A DNA stretch of 64,000 bases from an uncultured Oscillospiraceae bacterium (GCA_900541975.1 UQLR01000001.1:124001-188000), one strand, 5' to 3'; positions 8,429-17,241 are shown, counted from the stretch's first letter. Notes: generated by a model from the letters alone, not told the origin. Program-made: numbers and translations.

Positions 8429-10426
8429 TTATTGAAACCAGGCCACTGTGACGTCCTGTCCTTGCGTACCCGATTTTTGAATTTTTACAGTATACGTACC
8501 TGTACGACTTGGTGTAAACGCAATATATTCTTTGGTATCATACCTGTACCAAGACATATAAATTGTCTCCCCGTCAGGATCAAGTATTTCTAATAAATAC
8601 GTATCCCTAGATGCGTCGTTTATTGTTCCTGTGGAATGGTCAGACCCGGATACTGTATTTTTCTTCAGCCAATTTAAACAGATTTGAAGCCGTTTGGCAG
8701 TGGACGTTACCTGGATTGTTTCTGAATATCCATTGTTAGAAGCCCCAAAATTGGGAAAATAGAAGTAATTGCTATCATACAAAACAGTATACGCGTTTAA
8801 AGCGTTCAGCATACCTGCGCCGTTTTTCCTGCACAGGCCCATACGCCAGGAGCCGGAAAGGGAATCGACATTATTAGAAGAATCGCTGTCTGTATCAAAC
8901 TCCTTCATCTGCTGGGTCTTAACAGCCCCGGCAAGCAAAAACGCTTTAAGCGCTACCGGCTTTGTTTTAAAATAAGAAAAAACCTGACATAGCTGCGCCA
9001 CTGCACCTGTAACAAGCGGCGCGGAAAGCGAGGTTCCCGTTGTGCCCCCCGTATTGGCATTTAAAGGTGTTACCAACCTATATCCCGGCGCAACAAGATC
9101 CGGCTTATAGGCAAGTGTGGCAACAGTATTGTATGCCGTGCTTGTACCAACCGTTTGTTGGTAGGAATCATAATTACCAACTGTAATAATATTATATGCC
9201 ATTGCATTGCGCCCGACACGGTTTTGATTGACTTTTGTACCGTTTTCAACCGTTCCGTTTCCAGCAGCGTTTACAATACTGACAGAGTGATTGTACACCA
9301 GATGGTCAAACCACTTGGCATAGACATCATAAGAATTGTTGCCTGTGTTGACATAGATCCAACTAAAATTGATGACGTTTACACCCTGCGCTATCAGCCA
9401 TTCAATTCCTTCATATGTTTCAGATACTGAATTTGCGGAAGAAGCCGCACAATAAAGTTGCGCATCCGGCACGGCGCCCGTGTAAGAAGACGTTTTTCCA
9501 ACCAGCAGGCATGCAACCAGCGAAGCATGGTCGCTGCCCTTTGCAACATCCTGCGGACGAATATGCAACCGCGTATTTGATGCGTTGTTTTCATCAAGCA
9601 TATGTTCAAAAACCTGGCGGTGACTGGTTCCCTGCGTGGTGATCGGCACGCCGGATTCAAACATTCCAATTTTTATATTCGCACCGGTATAGCCCTTGTT
9701 TTTCATAGATGTGATCCCGGTCGTATTAAAATACGACTGATCTGCAGAAGCTGCTGCCAATTCTATTTCCTGTTCCTGCGCAGCATCTACGCTCGGCAGA
9801 TCGTTATCGAAATAATCGATCGACTGTACACATGTATACCGTATGATTTTATAAATTTCATCCTTTGTCAATGTAAGCAAAATATTCGGCGCATAGGTGC
9901 TAATATAGAGCAGCGAGGGCTGTTGTTGGCCCTGTATATGTAAAAGACCGTATTCTTCTGACGGAAACAACATATGATAAAGGCTGGCATTTTGTTCTTC
10001 ATACGCCTGGGCGGCTACAGAACGCCTTGTTTCGATATATACCTGCACATCTTGCGAGGCGGTTGCATCCTCTGCTGCCAAATAACTGGTATTCTCAAAT
10101 ACCGGTAAATCGTTTGATGTATTATTTTGCTGGTGCATCGCAAGCTGCAAAACATTTTCTGAAACTTTTCCCTGGGAAACTCCGGCTTGCAAGACCTGTT
10201 GCGTTTCCTGGTCGACCTCTTCATAATCTATGTCCTGCAGCCAGATAGATACATCCACACAATCGCTGCCCGACATTGTTTCTAATTTTTCCAAAAGAAC
10301 ACTGTCAAGTTTATACAGAGCGCCTTCCCATGATGCCGCTGCAGCATAAAGTGGATTTGCAAGGATTGCCGTTATCGTTACAATGGCAAGTAAGACAGCT
10401 ACGCCCTTTTTTATTTCCCGTTTCAA
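8429..10426 (-). CDS. Secreted S8 family peptidase (subtilisin-like), catalytic Asp position appears to be Glu
   Basis: 665 aa with a signal peptide (residues 1-28, ending LYAAA), an N-terminal prodomain-like region (about 30-240), a subtilase domain (about 245-545) and a C-terminal beta-rich P/proprotein-convertase-like or PPC-type domain (about 550-665). His300 lies in SDHASLVACLLVG, the oxyanion Asn390 in NAAGNG and Ser466 in GTSLSAP. The strand that normally carries the catalytic Asp reads KIGMFESGV, placing Glu257 where Asp is expected. The HGTHVAG motif is also altered to HASLVAC. The enzyme may be altered or inactive. It is followed at 18 bp by the dockerin gene. The start is the ATG at 10426 (upstream of KREIKKG), with a modest GGGATG site. 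Confidence 0.87.
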   Translation of the reverse strand: MKREIKKGVAVLLAIVTITAILANPLYAAAASWEGALYKLDSVLLEKLETMSGSDCVDVSIWLQDIDYEEVDQETQQVLQAGVSQGKVSENVLQLAMHQQNNTSNDLPVFENTSYLAAEDATASQDVQVYIETRRSVAAQAYEEQNASLYHMLFPSEEYGLLHIQGQQQPSLLYISTYAPNILLTLTKDEIYKIIRYTCVQSIDYFDNDLPSVDAAQEQEIELAAASADQSYFNTTGITSMKNKGYTGANIKIGMFESGVPITTQGTSHRQVFEHMLDENNASNTRLHIRPQDVAKGSDHASLVACLLVGKTSSYTGAVPDAQLYCAASSANSVSETYEGIEWLIAQGVNVINFSWIYVNTGNNSYDVYAKWFDHLVYNHSVSIVNAAGNGTVENGTKVNQNRVGRNAMAYNIITVGNYDSYQQTVGTSTAYNTVATLAYKPDLVAPGYRLVTPLNANTGGTTGTSLSAPLVTGAVAQLCQVFSYFKTKPVALKAFLLAGAVKTQQMKEFDTDSDSSNNVDSLSGSWRMGLCRKNGAGMLNALNAYTVLYDSNYFYFPNFGASNNGYSETIQVTSTAKRLQICLNWLKKNTVSGSDHSTGTINDASRDTYLLEILDPDGETIYMSWYRYDTKEYIAFTPSRTGTYTVKIQKSGTQGQDVTVAWFQ

Positions 10427-10538
10427 AATAAATCATCCCTTTCTTTTTTAACGTATGGGAAATATAAAACAGAACCATTTAAAATTTACCACAATTTTAC
10501 TCACCATTGCAATTCCAGACCCCTTAACTTACAGTTTA

Positions 10539-10567
10539 AATTTAACATAAAAATATATTTTTGTCAA
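10539..10567 (-). promoter_or_regulatory. Promoter of the subtilase/dockerin unit
   Basis: On the minus strand: -35 TTGACA (10562-10567), 17-nt spacer, -10 TAAATT (10539-10544). It is the only good sigma-A-like match in the gap between nrdR and the subtilase, and lies about 110 bp before the start codon. Confidence 0.6.
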
Positions 10568-10601
10568 GAAGTATATAAAAATTTATTTTAAAATTAAAAA
10601 A

Positions 10602-10623
10602 TGCGCATAGTAAACTATGCGCA
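10602..10623 (-). terminator. Terminator after nrdR
   Basis: Ten-bp stem TGCGCATAGT / ACTATGCGCA with a 2-nt loop, followed on the minus strand by TTTTTTAATTTT. It lies immediately past the nrdR stop codon. Confidence 0.8.
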
Positions 10624-10631
10624 GAAAAAAT

Positions 10632-11087
10632 TTATTTATCTTTTAAAAGCTTATTAAGTTCTTCCATGAAAGTGTTAATATCTTTAAACTGCCGGTACAC
10701 CGATGCAAAACGCACATAAGAAACTTCATCCACATTTTTGAGCAGCTCCATTGCATATTCCCCAATCAGCTTGGAGGTTACCTCTCTGTCAAGAGAATTT
10801 TGCAGCTTGGCTTCAATATCGTCCACCATGCTTTCAATGGCTGCTATGGAAACCGGCCTTTTTTCACAGGCGCGAAGCAAGCCTGCCGTCAGCTTATTGC
10901 GGTCGAAAACTTCTCTGGACTTGTCGCGTTTGACTACAATAATTGGAACTGTTTCAATAACCTCGTGCGTTGTAAAACGCTTGCCGCAGTTGAGACATTC
11001 CCTGCGGCGGCGAATTCTTTCGCCATCGTCTGCAGGGCGAGAATCAATCACTTTGCTTTCTTCAAAGCTGCAATACGGACATTTCAT
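10632..11087 (-). CDS. nrdR: Transcriptional repressor NrdR
   Basis: 151 aa zinc-ribbon/ATP-cone repressor of ribonucleotide reductase genes. The N-terminal zinc ribbon (MKCPYC at residues 1-6 and CLNCGKRF at about 31-38) and the ATP-cone (about residues 49-139: [20 protein letters not shown] onward) match family length and order. It senses dATP/ATP and binds NrdR boxes. No ribonucleotide reductase gene or obvious NrdR box lies in this window, so it acts elsewhere. It appears to be a single-gene unit ending in a strong terminator. Confidence 0.96.
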   Translation of the reverse strand: MKCPYCSFEESKVIDSRPADDGERIRRRRECLNCGKRFTTHEVIETVPIIVVKRDKSREVFDRNKLTAGLLRACEKRPVSIAAIESMVDDIEAKLQNSLDREVTSKLIGEYAMELLKNVDEVSYVRFASVYRQFKDINTFMEELNKLLKDK

Positions 11088-11250
11088 AAAGCGACTCCTT
11101 CCATTATATGGAACATTTTTATCTTCCAGCTAAATAACGCCTGTTATCCCCCTGGGATTTAAATAATTATACCATATATAGGAAAAAAATAGCAAGTAAA
11201 AACAATATACGCACATTTTACAAGGATATTCGTACATTTTATGGCAATAT

Positions 11251-12048
11251 TCACAATCCGGCAGCCATAAGTTCCCGTCTGACAAAATCGCGCGCCTGTA
11301 CCAGTTCCCGGATATTTCTGTAATTATTGCTGTATACCTCAATAATACAGCCGCCTTGATAGCCAATTTCTTTTAAAAAAGCAAACAATGCAGAATAATC
11401 CATAGCGCCACAGCCAGGCAAAAGACAATCCGCGCCCTTTTTGTTGTCGTTGATATGCAAATGCACAAGGCCTTCTCCCATTGCGCGACAGACCTGCATC
11501 GGATCGTTGCCGGAACGCACAGCCTGCTTGATGTCAAACACAAACTTTGCTCTGTCCCCCAAGTATGTGCGCATTTGTTTTAGAAAGCCGGGGTTCTGGC
11601 TGCGGAACAGATTTACATTTTCCTGGGCAAGCGTTACGCCGTAGCGTTCCCCCAACAGGGACAGCTCCCCAAATTTTTCAAAATACGCTTCATTGGAAAT
11701 GCCTGTTTCCGGCGTTTTTTTATCACCATGCAAAACAAGGACGCCAGCGCCAAGAAACTGTGCCGTTTCAAAATACCGTTTATAAAATTCAAGTGAATCG
11801 CGAAAACGCCTTTTATATTCTGTAAAAATTAAATATGGCTCATATCCGGAGGTAAAAGGGTGCAAAGATTTTAATACAGCATTACCCTGCACAAGCTTTT
11901 CCCGTAATTTTTGGACATAAACGGGGTCTATCTCGCTGATGGTATTCAAAAAAATTTCAAAGTAATCAAAGCCCGCGTCCAACAACTGCTCGAGCGCCGC
12001 CTCTGTTTCCTGTGGATACAGACAGGCGGTAGAGATTCCAACCTTCAA
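11251..12048 (-). CDS. Sugar phosphate isomerase/epimerase family protein (AP-endonuclease-2-like TIM barrel)
   Basis: 265 aa when started at the TTG (12046-12048), which has GGAGG 8 nt upstream and gives the family N-terminus (M)KVGISTACLYPQ. The longer reading frame to 12117 has no support. TIM-barrel metal-site residues appear in order: LHPF (about 71), LVLHGD (about 112), LAQENVN (about 144), FVFDIKQAVRS (about 172), LVHLHINDNKKG (about 197) and CIIEVY (about 246). These are the Glu/His/Asp positions of xylose-isomerase-like proteins. The substrate is unknown; no neighbour explains it. Confidence 0.82.
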   Translation of the reverse strand: MKVGISTACLYPQETEAALEQLLDAGFDYFEIFLNTISEIDPVYVQKLREKLVQGNAVLKSLHPFTSGYEPYLIFTEYKRRFRDSLEFYKRYFETAQFLGAGVLVLHGDKKTPETGISNEAYFEKFGELSLLGERYGVTLAQENVNLFRSQNPGFLKQMRTYLGDRAKFVFDIKQAVRSGNDPMQVCRAMGEGLVHLHINDNKKGADCLLPGCGAMDYSALFAFLKEIGYQGGCIIEVYSNNYRNIRELVQARDFVRRELMAAGL

Positions 12049-12310
12049 AAAAAAACCTCCACACATTAATACCGGAAAAATATACAATACCCTGCACGCG
12101 ACTGCGGATGGCGGCAAACGTCATTTTATGCCACTTTAATTGATAAGCTTCAAAACGCCGCCATATTTATTTTTCCCGTTAGTAGCATAGCGCGCTTTTT
12201 ATAAAACATGTAAATTTTTTTAAAGCCAGCCGCTGGCGGCAGCCAAAAAGTAAAACTGCGTTTATGATCATGCGTACAAAACAGAAAACTTCCACCGCCT
12301 AAAAAAGCCA

Positions 12311-12508
12311 TCAAAGCAGCTCCAACGCCCTTTTGTATAAAGGATCCAGTTCGCAGCCGCAGCTTCCGCATTGCTGATCTGCTATTTTTATAGCAGTGAC
12401 CAGCGCATCCCGGTCAGCCTTTCCGTTTAACCATTGCTGGGCCGGGATGGCAATGGACTCCCAGCCCGACGCAGCAAATTTTTCCATAATTATTTTGAGT
12501 TCTTCCAT
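12311..12508 (-). CDS. Small hypothetical protein with a C-terminal CGSCGC motif
   Basis: 65 aa. The start is chosen at the ATG (12506-12508) because AAAGGTGG lies 5-6 nt upstream; the ATG six codons earlier lies inside that site. The helical N-terminal half (MEELKIIMEKFAASGW) is followed by AIKIADQQCGSCGCELDPL, with three cysteines in CGSCGC that could bind metal or form disulfides. I do not recognise the family. It is a lone gene between a GNAT gene and the isomerase gene; the about 260 bp downstream holds no gene I can support. Confidence 0.6.
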   Translation of the reverse strand: MEELKIIMEKFAASGWESIAIPAQQWLNGKADRDALVTAIKIADQQCGSCGCELDPLYKRALELL

Positions 12509-12606
12509 AAATACCACCTTTTTCATATAATCCGTATAATTGTTTTGCGAAAAAGGAATTTTATATATTCCTTGACTTTGATCTTCTTTTTTTATATGCG
12601 CAATTT

Positions 12607-13509
12607 TTATCCATCATTCGTCCGATATAGCCGGCTGCTCTCCCATCGGTGAAATGCAGACGATACTGCAAAGCCAATTTTAAAATAAAACTCCTGCCCC
12701 GACAAGACAACCGCTCTTTTCGCTCCAAGCTTTTTTGCGCGGCTGACAGCCTCATAAACAACTGCTTTTCCCAAGCCTATCCCCCTGTGCTCTGGACTTG
12801 TTACAACAGGTTCTATATAAGCCGTTTCGCCTTTTGTGTACCAAACTCCACAATGTGCGCAGTATTCATCTGCATGCATTGCAAAAACCTGCAAAAAGCG
12901 GTTACAATGCGGCGCGCATTCAAAAACCTGCTGTTTGCTTTTTCCTGGAAGCCCTGTATGTCCAAACCCCTTATGGAGAAGCAACTGATATTTCCATTGG
13001 TCAACTGTAAAATCGGAAGCGCTTAAAAAATATTTTGGGGGAAGCTGATAATGCAGATCTGTCTGTAAATCTATTTGCAGAACGTTTTCTTCCACGCCTT
13101 TATCAATAAAATGGCGCCTGGTGAGTATTTTTGTCAAACGCTCGTCTTCGGAATTTGCTTTTATTACCATTTTTTCACTGCATTTGCAGTTTGCGGCAGT
13201 GACGTCCAGCATGATTTCCAGTAATTTATTGTCTTCACAGGCATATATAAAATAGAAACGATCTGCATATTGCGTATCATAAGTAAGCAGGCCAACTATG
13301 CGGCAAGAGGGATCTCTGAAAATTGCAATTTGATCAAGCGAATCCACATCCAGCAGCGGGTGTGCCATCATCCATTCAAAACGGCCCCAGTGGAAATGCT
13401 CATTATATCCTTTGTCTGCAACAGTTGAAAGAAAGGCGTACAGGTCTGTATACTGCACATCAAATCTTTGCGACTTATACCTTTCCACTGTAAAAAGCAC
13501 TTTTACCAT
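12607..13509 (-). CDS. GNAT family N-acetyltransferase
   Basis: 300 aa. The C-terminal half carries the GNAT acetyl-CoA site: VVTSPEHRGIGLGKAVVYEAV (read as two blocks, about residues 237-257) followed by GAKRAVVLSGQEFYFKIGF (about 263-281). The N-terminal 150 residues form a second, degenerate GNAT-like half, as in two-domain family members. Acceptor substrate unknown. Single-gene unit; start ATG at 13509. Confidence 0.85.
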   Translation of the reverse strand: MVKVLFTVERYKSQRFDVQYTDLYAFLSTVADKGYNEHFHWGRFEWMMAHPLLDVDSLDQIAIFRDPSCRIVGLLTYDTQYADRFYFIYACEDNKLLEIMLDVTAANCKCSEKMVIKANSEDERLTKILTRRHFIDKGVEENVLQIDLQTDLHYQLPPKYFLSASDFTVDQWKYQLLLHKGFGHTGLPGKSKQQVFECAPHCNRFLQVFAMHADEYCAHCGVWYTKGETAYIEPVVTSPEHRGIGLGKAVVYEAVSRAKKLGAKRAVVLSGQEFYFKIGFAVSSAFHRWESSRLYRTNDG

Positions 13510-13640
13510 ATCCTCGCAAAATAAAATGTACTTTTTAATTATACCTTTGTAAAACTGGTATGTAAAGGAAAATTGAAAAATCTATTTTTCGTGGCAGAAA
13601 AATTTTGATTTTTACAATAAAACAAAATTTGGTGCAGCAA

Positions 13641-13670
13641 AAAACAGCAGACGGCTGCGTCTGCTGTTTT
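13641..13670 (-). terminator. Strong terminator downstream of the SirTM operon
   Basis: Thirteen-bp stem AAAACAGCAGACG / CGTCTGCTGTTTT with a 4-nt loop; the A/T-ended arms make it usable in both directions. It lies 110 bp past the sirtuin stop codon, between that operon and the GNAT gene. Confidence 0.75.
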
Positions 13671-13779
13671 TGCTGGTTTAAGAAAGCGGCTTTTCTTTCA
13701 GCCGGTGTTCTGCGCAAAACGGCTTTTGTATGCCGTTTGCTGTTCGACGAGATGGTACTATGCAAATTGTAATTCGCGT

Positions 13780-14670
13780 TTAATCACCATTTTTCCGTTT
13801 TGGATTTAATTCACTTAAAACCTCCCCTATATCGCCATTAATATAAATGGCCTGCCGTGCAATTTCATTTGGTCCAATTGCCTGGCCGCTATTAATACAG
13901 GCATAAACAGCCTTACTGTTTTCCGCTGTCATTTGCCAAAAAGGGTATTTAATAATCATGGGGGTATTTCCACCCACGCCAAGCTCCAAAAATAAAATGT
14001 GCAAGTCTCTGTGACAGCGGATAAAGCTGTCATACCGGTTTGCGGCGGCATACCAGCCCTGATCCTGCACAAAAGTATGGTCGACCCGCAGATTCATTGT
14101 CATCGGCGCGCCGCAAACCGGACAATACGGCACCAGCTCAGATGGAATTTTCATATCTTTCTGCGCAGCAACCATCTGCCCAATCTGTGTTTGATTATCA
14201 TAGGTCTTTTCGTGGCAGGCTTTGGAGCACTGCCAGAGGCCGTAATCGCCTTGTGTGTAAAACAGGCGCTTTTTATTAAACCCTGCAAGCTGAAACTGGT
14301 GGTCTACATTGGTGGTAAGCACAAAGTAATCCTTATCCCCTATCAATGCGAGCAAATCCAAATAAGGTTTGCCAGGAGCAGCGGCATAGCGGTTTAGATA
14401 AACATGCCTTGCCCACCATGCCCAATATTCCTCTAACGTATCGAAAGGATAAAAACCGCCTGCATACATATCGGTTATCCCATACTTTTGCCGAAAATCT
14501 GAAAAGTTTTTTTCAAACCGTTCCCCGTTATAGGACATTCCCGCGGAGGTGGACATTCCCGCACCGGCGCCAATTGCGATGGCATCTGCAGTTTCAAGCT
14601 CCTTTTTTAACTGCTTAATCTGCGCTGAGTAGCTTTCTGTAAATGCGGTAGTCGGTTTCTTTAAATACAT
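13780..14670 (-). CDS. SirTM-class sirtuin (Sir2-type protein ADP-ribosyltransferase)
   Basis: 296 aa Sir2-fold protein. NAD-binding GAGAGMST is at residues 34-41 and TTNVD at 119-123. Two Cys pairs (C148/C152 and C183/C186) form the zinc site. The position of the catalytic His of deacetylating sirtuins is Gln140 (YTQGDYG), the hallmark of class M sirtuins. Known SirTMs ADP-ribosylate lipoylated GcvH-L and are encoded with a macrodomain eraser. Here the gene overlaps the macrodomain gene by 56 nt, with AGGTGAT before its ATG. Neither GcvH-L nor a lipoate ligase lies in the operon, so its target here is open. Confidence 0.9.
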   Translation of the reverse strand: MYLKKPTTAFTESYSAQIKQLKKELETADAIAIGAGAGMSTSAGMSYNGERFEKNFSDFRQKYGITDMYAGGFYPFDTLEEYWAWWARHVYLNRYAAAPGKPYLDLLALIGDKDYFVLTTNVDHQFQLAGFNKKRLFYTQGDYGLWQCSKACHEKTYDNQTQIGQMVAAQKDMKIPSELVPYCPVCGAPMTMNLRVDHTFVQDQGWYAAANRYDSFIRCHRDLHILFLELGVGGNTPMIIKYPFWQMTAENSKAVYACINSGQAIGPNEIARQAIYINGDIGEVLSELNPKRKNGD

Positions 14671-15394
14671 TGAATATCACCTGAATCGCACTATGTGTTT
14701 GCGCTTTATAATTTTTTACCGTTTGTATGGCAAGCTCCGCTGCTTTATCATTGGGGAAACAGAACTCGCCTGTAGAGATGCAGCAAAATGCAATGCTTTT
14801 CACTCCGTTTTGCTCTGCCAGCTCCAAACAGGCACGATAACAGGATACCAGCAGATTTTTTTCTTTCTCTGCAAGTTTTCCATGAACCATGGGGCCGACG
14901 GTATGCAGTACATATTTGCACGGCAGGTTAAATGCCGGTGTAATTTTTGCTTTTCCGCTTTCTTCCATACGCTTTTGTTTTTTCATGAGTTCTGCGCAGG
15001 CCAAACGGAGCTGGATTCCTGAAAAGGTATGAATCGCATTGTCAATGCAGTTGTGACACGGAACAAAACAACCGAGCATTTGACGGTTGGCCGCGTTAAC
15101 AATGGCATCGCAGCAAAGCGTGGTGATATCGCCTTTCCACAGATAAATTTCCTTCTGTAGTGGTTTTAGATCAGCAAAATTCGTTATACCTCTGCGCTGA
15201 ATTTCCTCCTGCAGATAGGCATTTTGCACCTTTAAAAAATCCTTACATACAGGCTGGGGCATACGAATATTCAAAAGCGACCGAAGCAGGTTCTTCTGTT
15301 CCTGCTCGCCTGCCGGGATTTCTGTGCCTGCAAGCCGGGGCTGCTCATGGAGCAGGCTCTGAATTAAATAAAATCGCCTTGCTGCTTGCGTCAT
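14615..15394 (-). CDS. Zinc-dependent macrodomain ADP-ribosyl hydrolase (SirTM partner)
   Basis: 259 aa. An N-terminal helical extension (residues 1-75) precedes a macrodomain beginning YLWKGDITTLCCDAIVNAAN (about 84-103). The insertion MLGCFVPCHNCIDNAIH, rich in Cys and His, is the zinc-binding feature of the Zn-macro type that accompanies SirTM. The phosphate-binding ISTGEFCFP loop follows. The expected activity is removal of mono-ADP-ribose put on by the sirtuin. It starts 5 bp after the ferredoxin-like gene with GGGAGGGG and overlaps the sirtuin gene, so all three are one operon. Confidence 0.9.
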   Translation of the reverse strand: MTQAARRFYLIQSLLHEQPRLAGTEIPAGEQEQKNLLRSLLNIRMPQPVCKDFLKVQNAYLQEEIQRRGITNFADLKPLQKEIYLWKGDITTLCCDAIVNAANRQMLGCFVPCHNCIDNAIHTFSGIQLRLACAELMKKQKRMEESGKAKITPAFNLPCKYVLHTVGPMVHGKLAEKEKNLLVSCYRACLELAEQNGVKSIAFCCISTGEFCFPNDKAAELAIQTVKNYKAQTHSAIQVIFNVFKETDYRIYRKLLSAD

Positions 15395-15398
15395 TTCT

Positions 15399-16022
15399 TT
15401 ACCCCTCCCGAATTACAGCGTTTTGCGGACAGGCGTTTATACAGTTGCCGCAGCGTAAGCAGTTTTTCTGCCGGATAACGGATGGTATCGCCGTATAATC
15501 AATGCAATTTTGCGGACAAACCCTTGCGCAAATTTGGCAGCCGTTACAAGCGCTTGTGATAAAATAGCCTTCTTTTTCTTCTTTTTCCTGGCCTAAGACA
15601 AAGGAAAAACGCTCAATGGGCTTTTTCGAAAGGTCAAACCATTCGCCTTTGCCTTTATACAATTCAAAGACAGTAAGCGCCTTTTGTGATTCTTTTGTAG
15701 GGTAGATCTCTTTCATATATGGATTTTTTTCAAAAAGCTGCGGTAAGCAAGCGTTTCCAAGTTCCTTTACCTTTCCCCGTACAGATACCGCAACACAGGA
15801 CATGGTATCTTCACCTTTTATGCCGGTCAGAGCCATATAGCCGCGGTTTTTCAACCGCTTATAAAGACCTTTGCCCCTTGCTGTGAGAAAATACAGGTTG
15901 CTTGCATAACTGGCCATTAGATCAAGCGCGCAGGTCACAGGAAAACCGTTTTCGTCCACGGTTGCGGCAACAACTGTGTGTATTTCCATTTCCAGATATT
16001 TTAAAAAGTCCGTTGCCGTCAC
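15399..16022 (-). CDS. FMN-binding split-barrel protein fused to a 2x[4Fe-4S] ferredoxin domain
   Basis: 207 aa from a GTG start (16020-16022) that has GGAGG 9 nt upstream; the longer frame to 16061 lacks a site. Residues about 1-140 resemble the pyridoxamine-5-phosphate-oxidase-like FMN split barrel (VVAATVDENGFPVTCALDLM near the start). The C-terminus (about 150-205) has two CxxCxxCxxxCP clusters, CNGCQICARVCP and CLRCGNCINACP. Such fusions shuttle electrons between ferredoxin-type centres and flavin. It heads the SirTM/macrodomain operon, suggesting a redox partner or redox sensing for that ADP-ribosylation system (inference). Confidence 0.85.
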   Translation of the reverse strand: MTATDFLKYLEMEIHTVVAATVDENGFPVTCALDLMASYASNLYFLTARGKGLYKRLKNRGYMALTGIKGEDTMSCVAVSVRGKVKELGNACLPQLFEKNPYMKEIYPTKESQKALTVFELYKGKGEWFDLSKKPIERFSFVLGQEKEEKEGYFITSACNGCQICARVCPQNCIDYTAIPSVIRQKNCLRCGNCINACPQNAVIREG

Positions 16023-16133
16023 TTTTATGCGCCTCCTTACAATTTTCATACACTGCTGCAAACGATTCTATAAAAGAAAGGGGGTATTGCGCCATAATTC
16101 TGGCTCAGGATTGTTTTTTCATTTAAAAAGGAA

Positions 16134-16160
16134 GGGGACTGCCATATTTGCAACAGCCCC
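16134..16160 (-). terminator. Weak hairpin after the MBL-like gene
   Basis: GGGG-A-CTG pairs with CAGCCCC around a 12-nt loop, with one bulged base. On the minus strand TTCCTTTTT follows. It lies just past the stop of the 16169-16960 gene. Confidence 0.35.
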
Positions 16161-16168
16161 GCATTTGT

Positions 16169-16960
16169 TTAGGAAAAAAAGAATCCTGCCGTCATATCCA
16201 GATAGTTTTGACCGCTGTATGCCGGGTATTGTTTTTGTACCTCCGCTTTAAAACTGTCTGCATCTGCACAGCTTGCCGCAATTTTTTTGAGATTCTCAAG
16301 ATAGGCAATTTTAATTTGCGCATCCTTCAGATCTTCCGGCGTGTAGTGAGAGGTAAGGATCAGTCCATAGCCTTTTGCAATATAGTCTTTTAATTGTGCG
16401 ATCATTTGGTCGGCATGACCGGCGCCTGCCACAATGGAATGACAATCGTGGCCGAGCATATGCGTATAAACGGCGTTGATTTCAGGAATTTCCACATCAA
16501 AGGCCTCCGAAGTCTGCTTAATAATGAAATCCACACCGCCAATATTAATTTTGCCCTCGCTGATCACATTGGTAATTTTATGGATGGAGCTGTCAAAAAT
16601 TTTACCGAAAGCTGCTGCAAAGTTTTCGATCAGGGCCTTGCCGCCGCCTTTTCCGGAGTAATCTATCGCATTTTGCGTTGCATATTTGGGGGTTTCCGGC
16701 AGGAAAGCAGCGCCTGCGCCGTGGTAAGCTACAAACATACCTGCAACCTCCATATCTTTCAGGTAAGCCGTAAGTGCTTTAATATTATCAAAAAAACAGG
16801 GGGACTCGATGACCACCACTTTACCGTTTTTTTCAATAATAAAAACCTCATTGTCAATCAGGTCGCCTGTCTTATAGGCATGCAATTTTACTTTGCCAAA
16901 GTCGTAAATATTGATCTCGCCTTTTTCGAGCTTAACCGTTTTAAATGTCTTTTTGTCCAT
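16169..16960 (-). CDS. Metallo-beta-lactamase-fold-like protein lacking the HxHxDH motif
   Basis: 263 aa from the ATG with GGAGGG 7 nt upstream (the ATG five codons earlier overlaps that site). The beta-strand pattern of MBL-fold proteins is recognisable (EVFIIEKNGKVVVIESPCF, then FVAYHGAGAAFLPE, then YTHMLGHDCHSIVAGAGHAD, then LILTSHYTPED). The usual HxHxDH metal ligands are absent or reduced to isolated His. It may be a non-hydrolytic or differently metallated relative. It is a single gene upstream of the SirTM operon and not tightly linked to it. No function assigned. Confidence 0.6.
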   Translation of the reverse strand: MDKKTFKTVKLEKGEINIYDFGKVKLHAYKTGDLIDNEVFIIEKNGKVVVIESPCFFDNIKALTAYLKDMEVAGMFVAYHGAGAAFLPETPKYATQNAIDYSGKGGGKALIENFAAAFGKIFDSSIHKITNVISEGKINIGGVDFIIKQTSEAFDVEIPEINAVYTHMLGHDCHSIVAGAGHADQMIAQLKDYIAKGYGLILTSHYTPEDLKDAQIKIAYLENLKKIAASCADADSFKAEVQKQYPAYSGQNYLDMTAGFFFS

Positions 16961-17122
16961 GGTAAATCCCTCCATAGGTATGTTTCAAATTTTTTGCGCT
17001 TTGGAACGGCCGTTTCCCCAGCTCTTGCCTTTATTATACGCAGGCTGAATGGATTGTAAAGTACGCACTTTTTTGTAACTAACCCCCATAAGAGGTAACG
17101 ATTGCCGGTTTTACGGGCTTTT

Positions 17123-17148
17123 TCGGGAGAGAATTTTTTCTCTCCCGA
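17123..17148 (+). terminator. Terminator-like hairpin on the plus strand with no plus-strand gene before it
   Basis: Perfect 10-bp stem TCGGGAGAGA / TCTCTCCCGA, 6-nt T loop, followed on the plus strand by TTTTT. On the minus strand an A-run follows instead, so it points right although all genes around are leftward. The 460-bp gap 16961-17436 otherwise holds only the second hairpin at 17208 and no gene. Confidence 0.5.
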
Positions 17149-17207
17149 TTTTTACCCAACCAAATCCATCTTAATTGGGCAGGTTCATCTTCCCTGTAAA
17201 AAAGAGC

Positions 17208-17241
17208 GCCGATAAACCTGTGAGACGTCAGGTTTATCGGC
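17208..17241 (-). terminator. Terminator of the FtsX ABC transporter operon
   Basis: Thirteen-bp perfect stem GCCGATAAACCTG / CAGGTTTATCGGC, 8-nt loop. On the minus strand GCTCTTTTTTAC follows. It lies 195 bp past the ATPase stop codon. On the plus strand the tail is TTTGTGTTT, so it could work both ways. Confidence 0.8.

Noticed and set aside
12150..12371. 73-codon minus-strand frame after the small CGSCGC protein gene
   Set aside because: Overlaps that gene out of frame, no ribosome site and no similarity to a known family.
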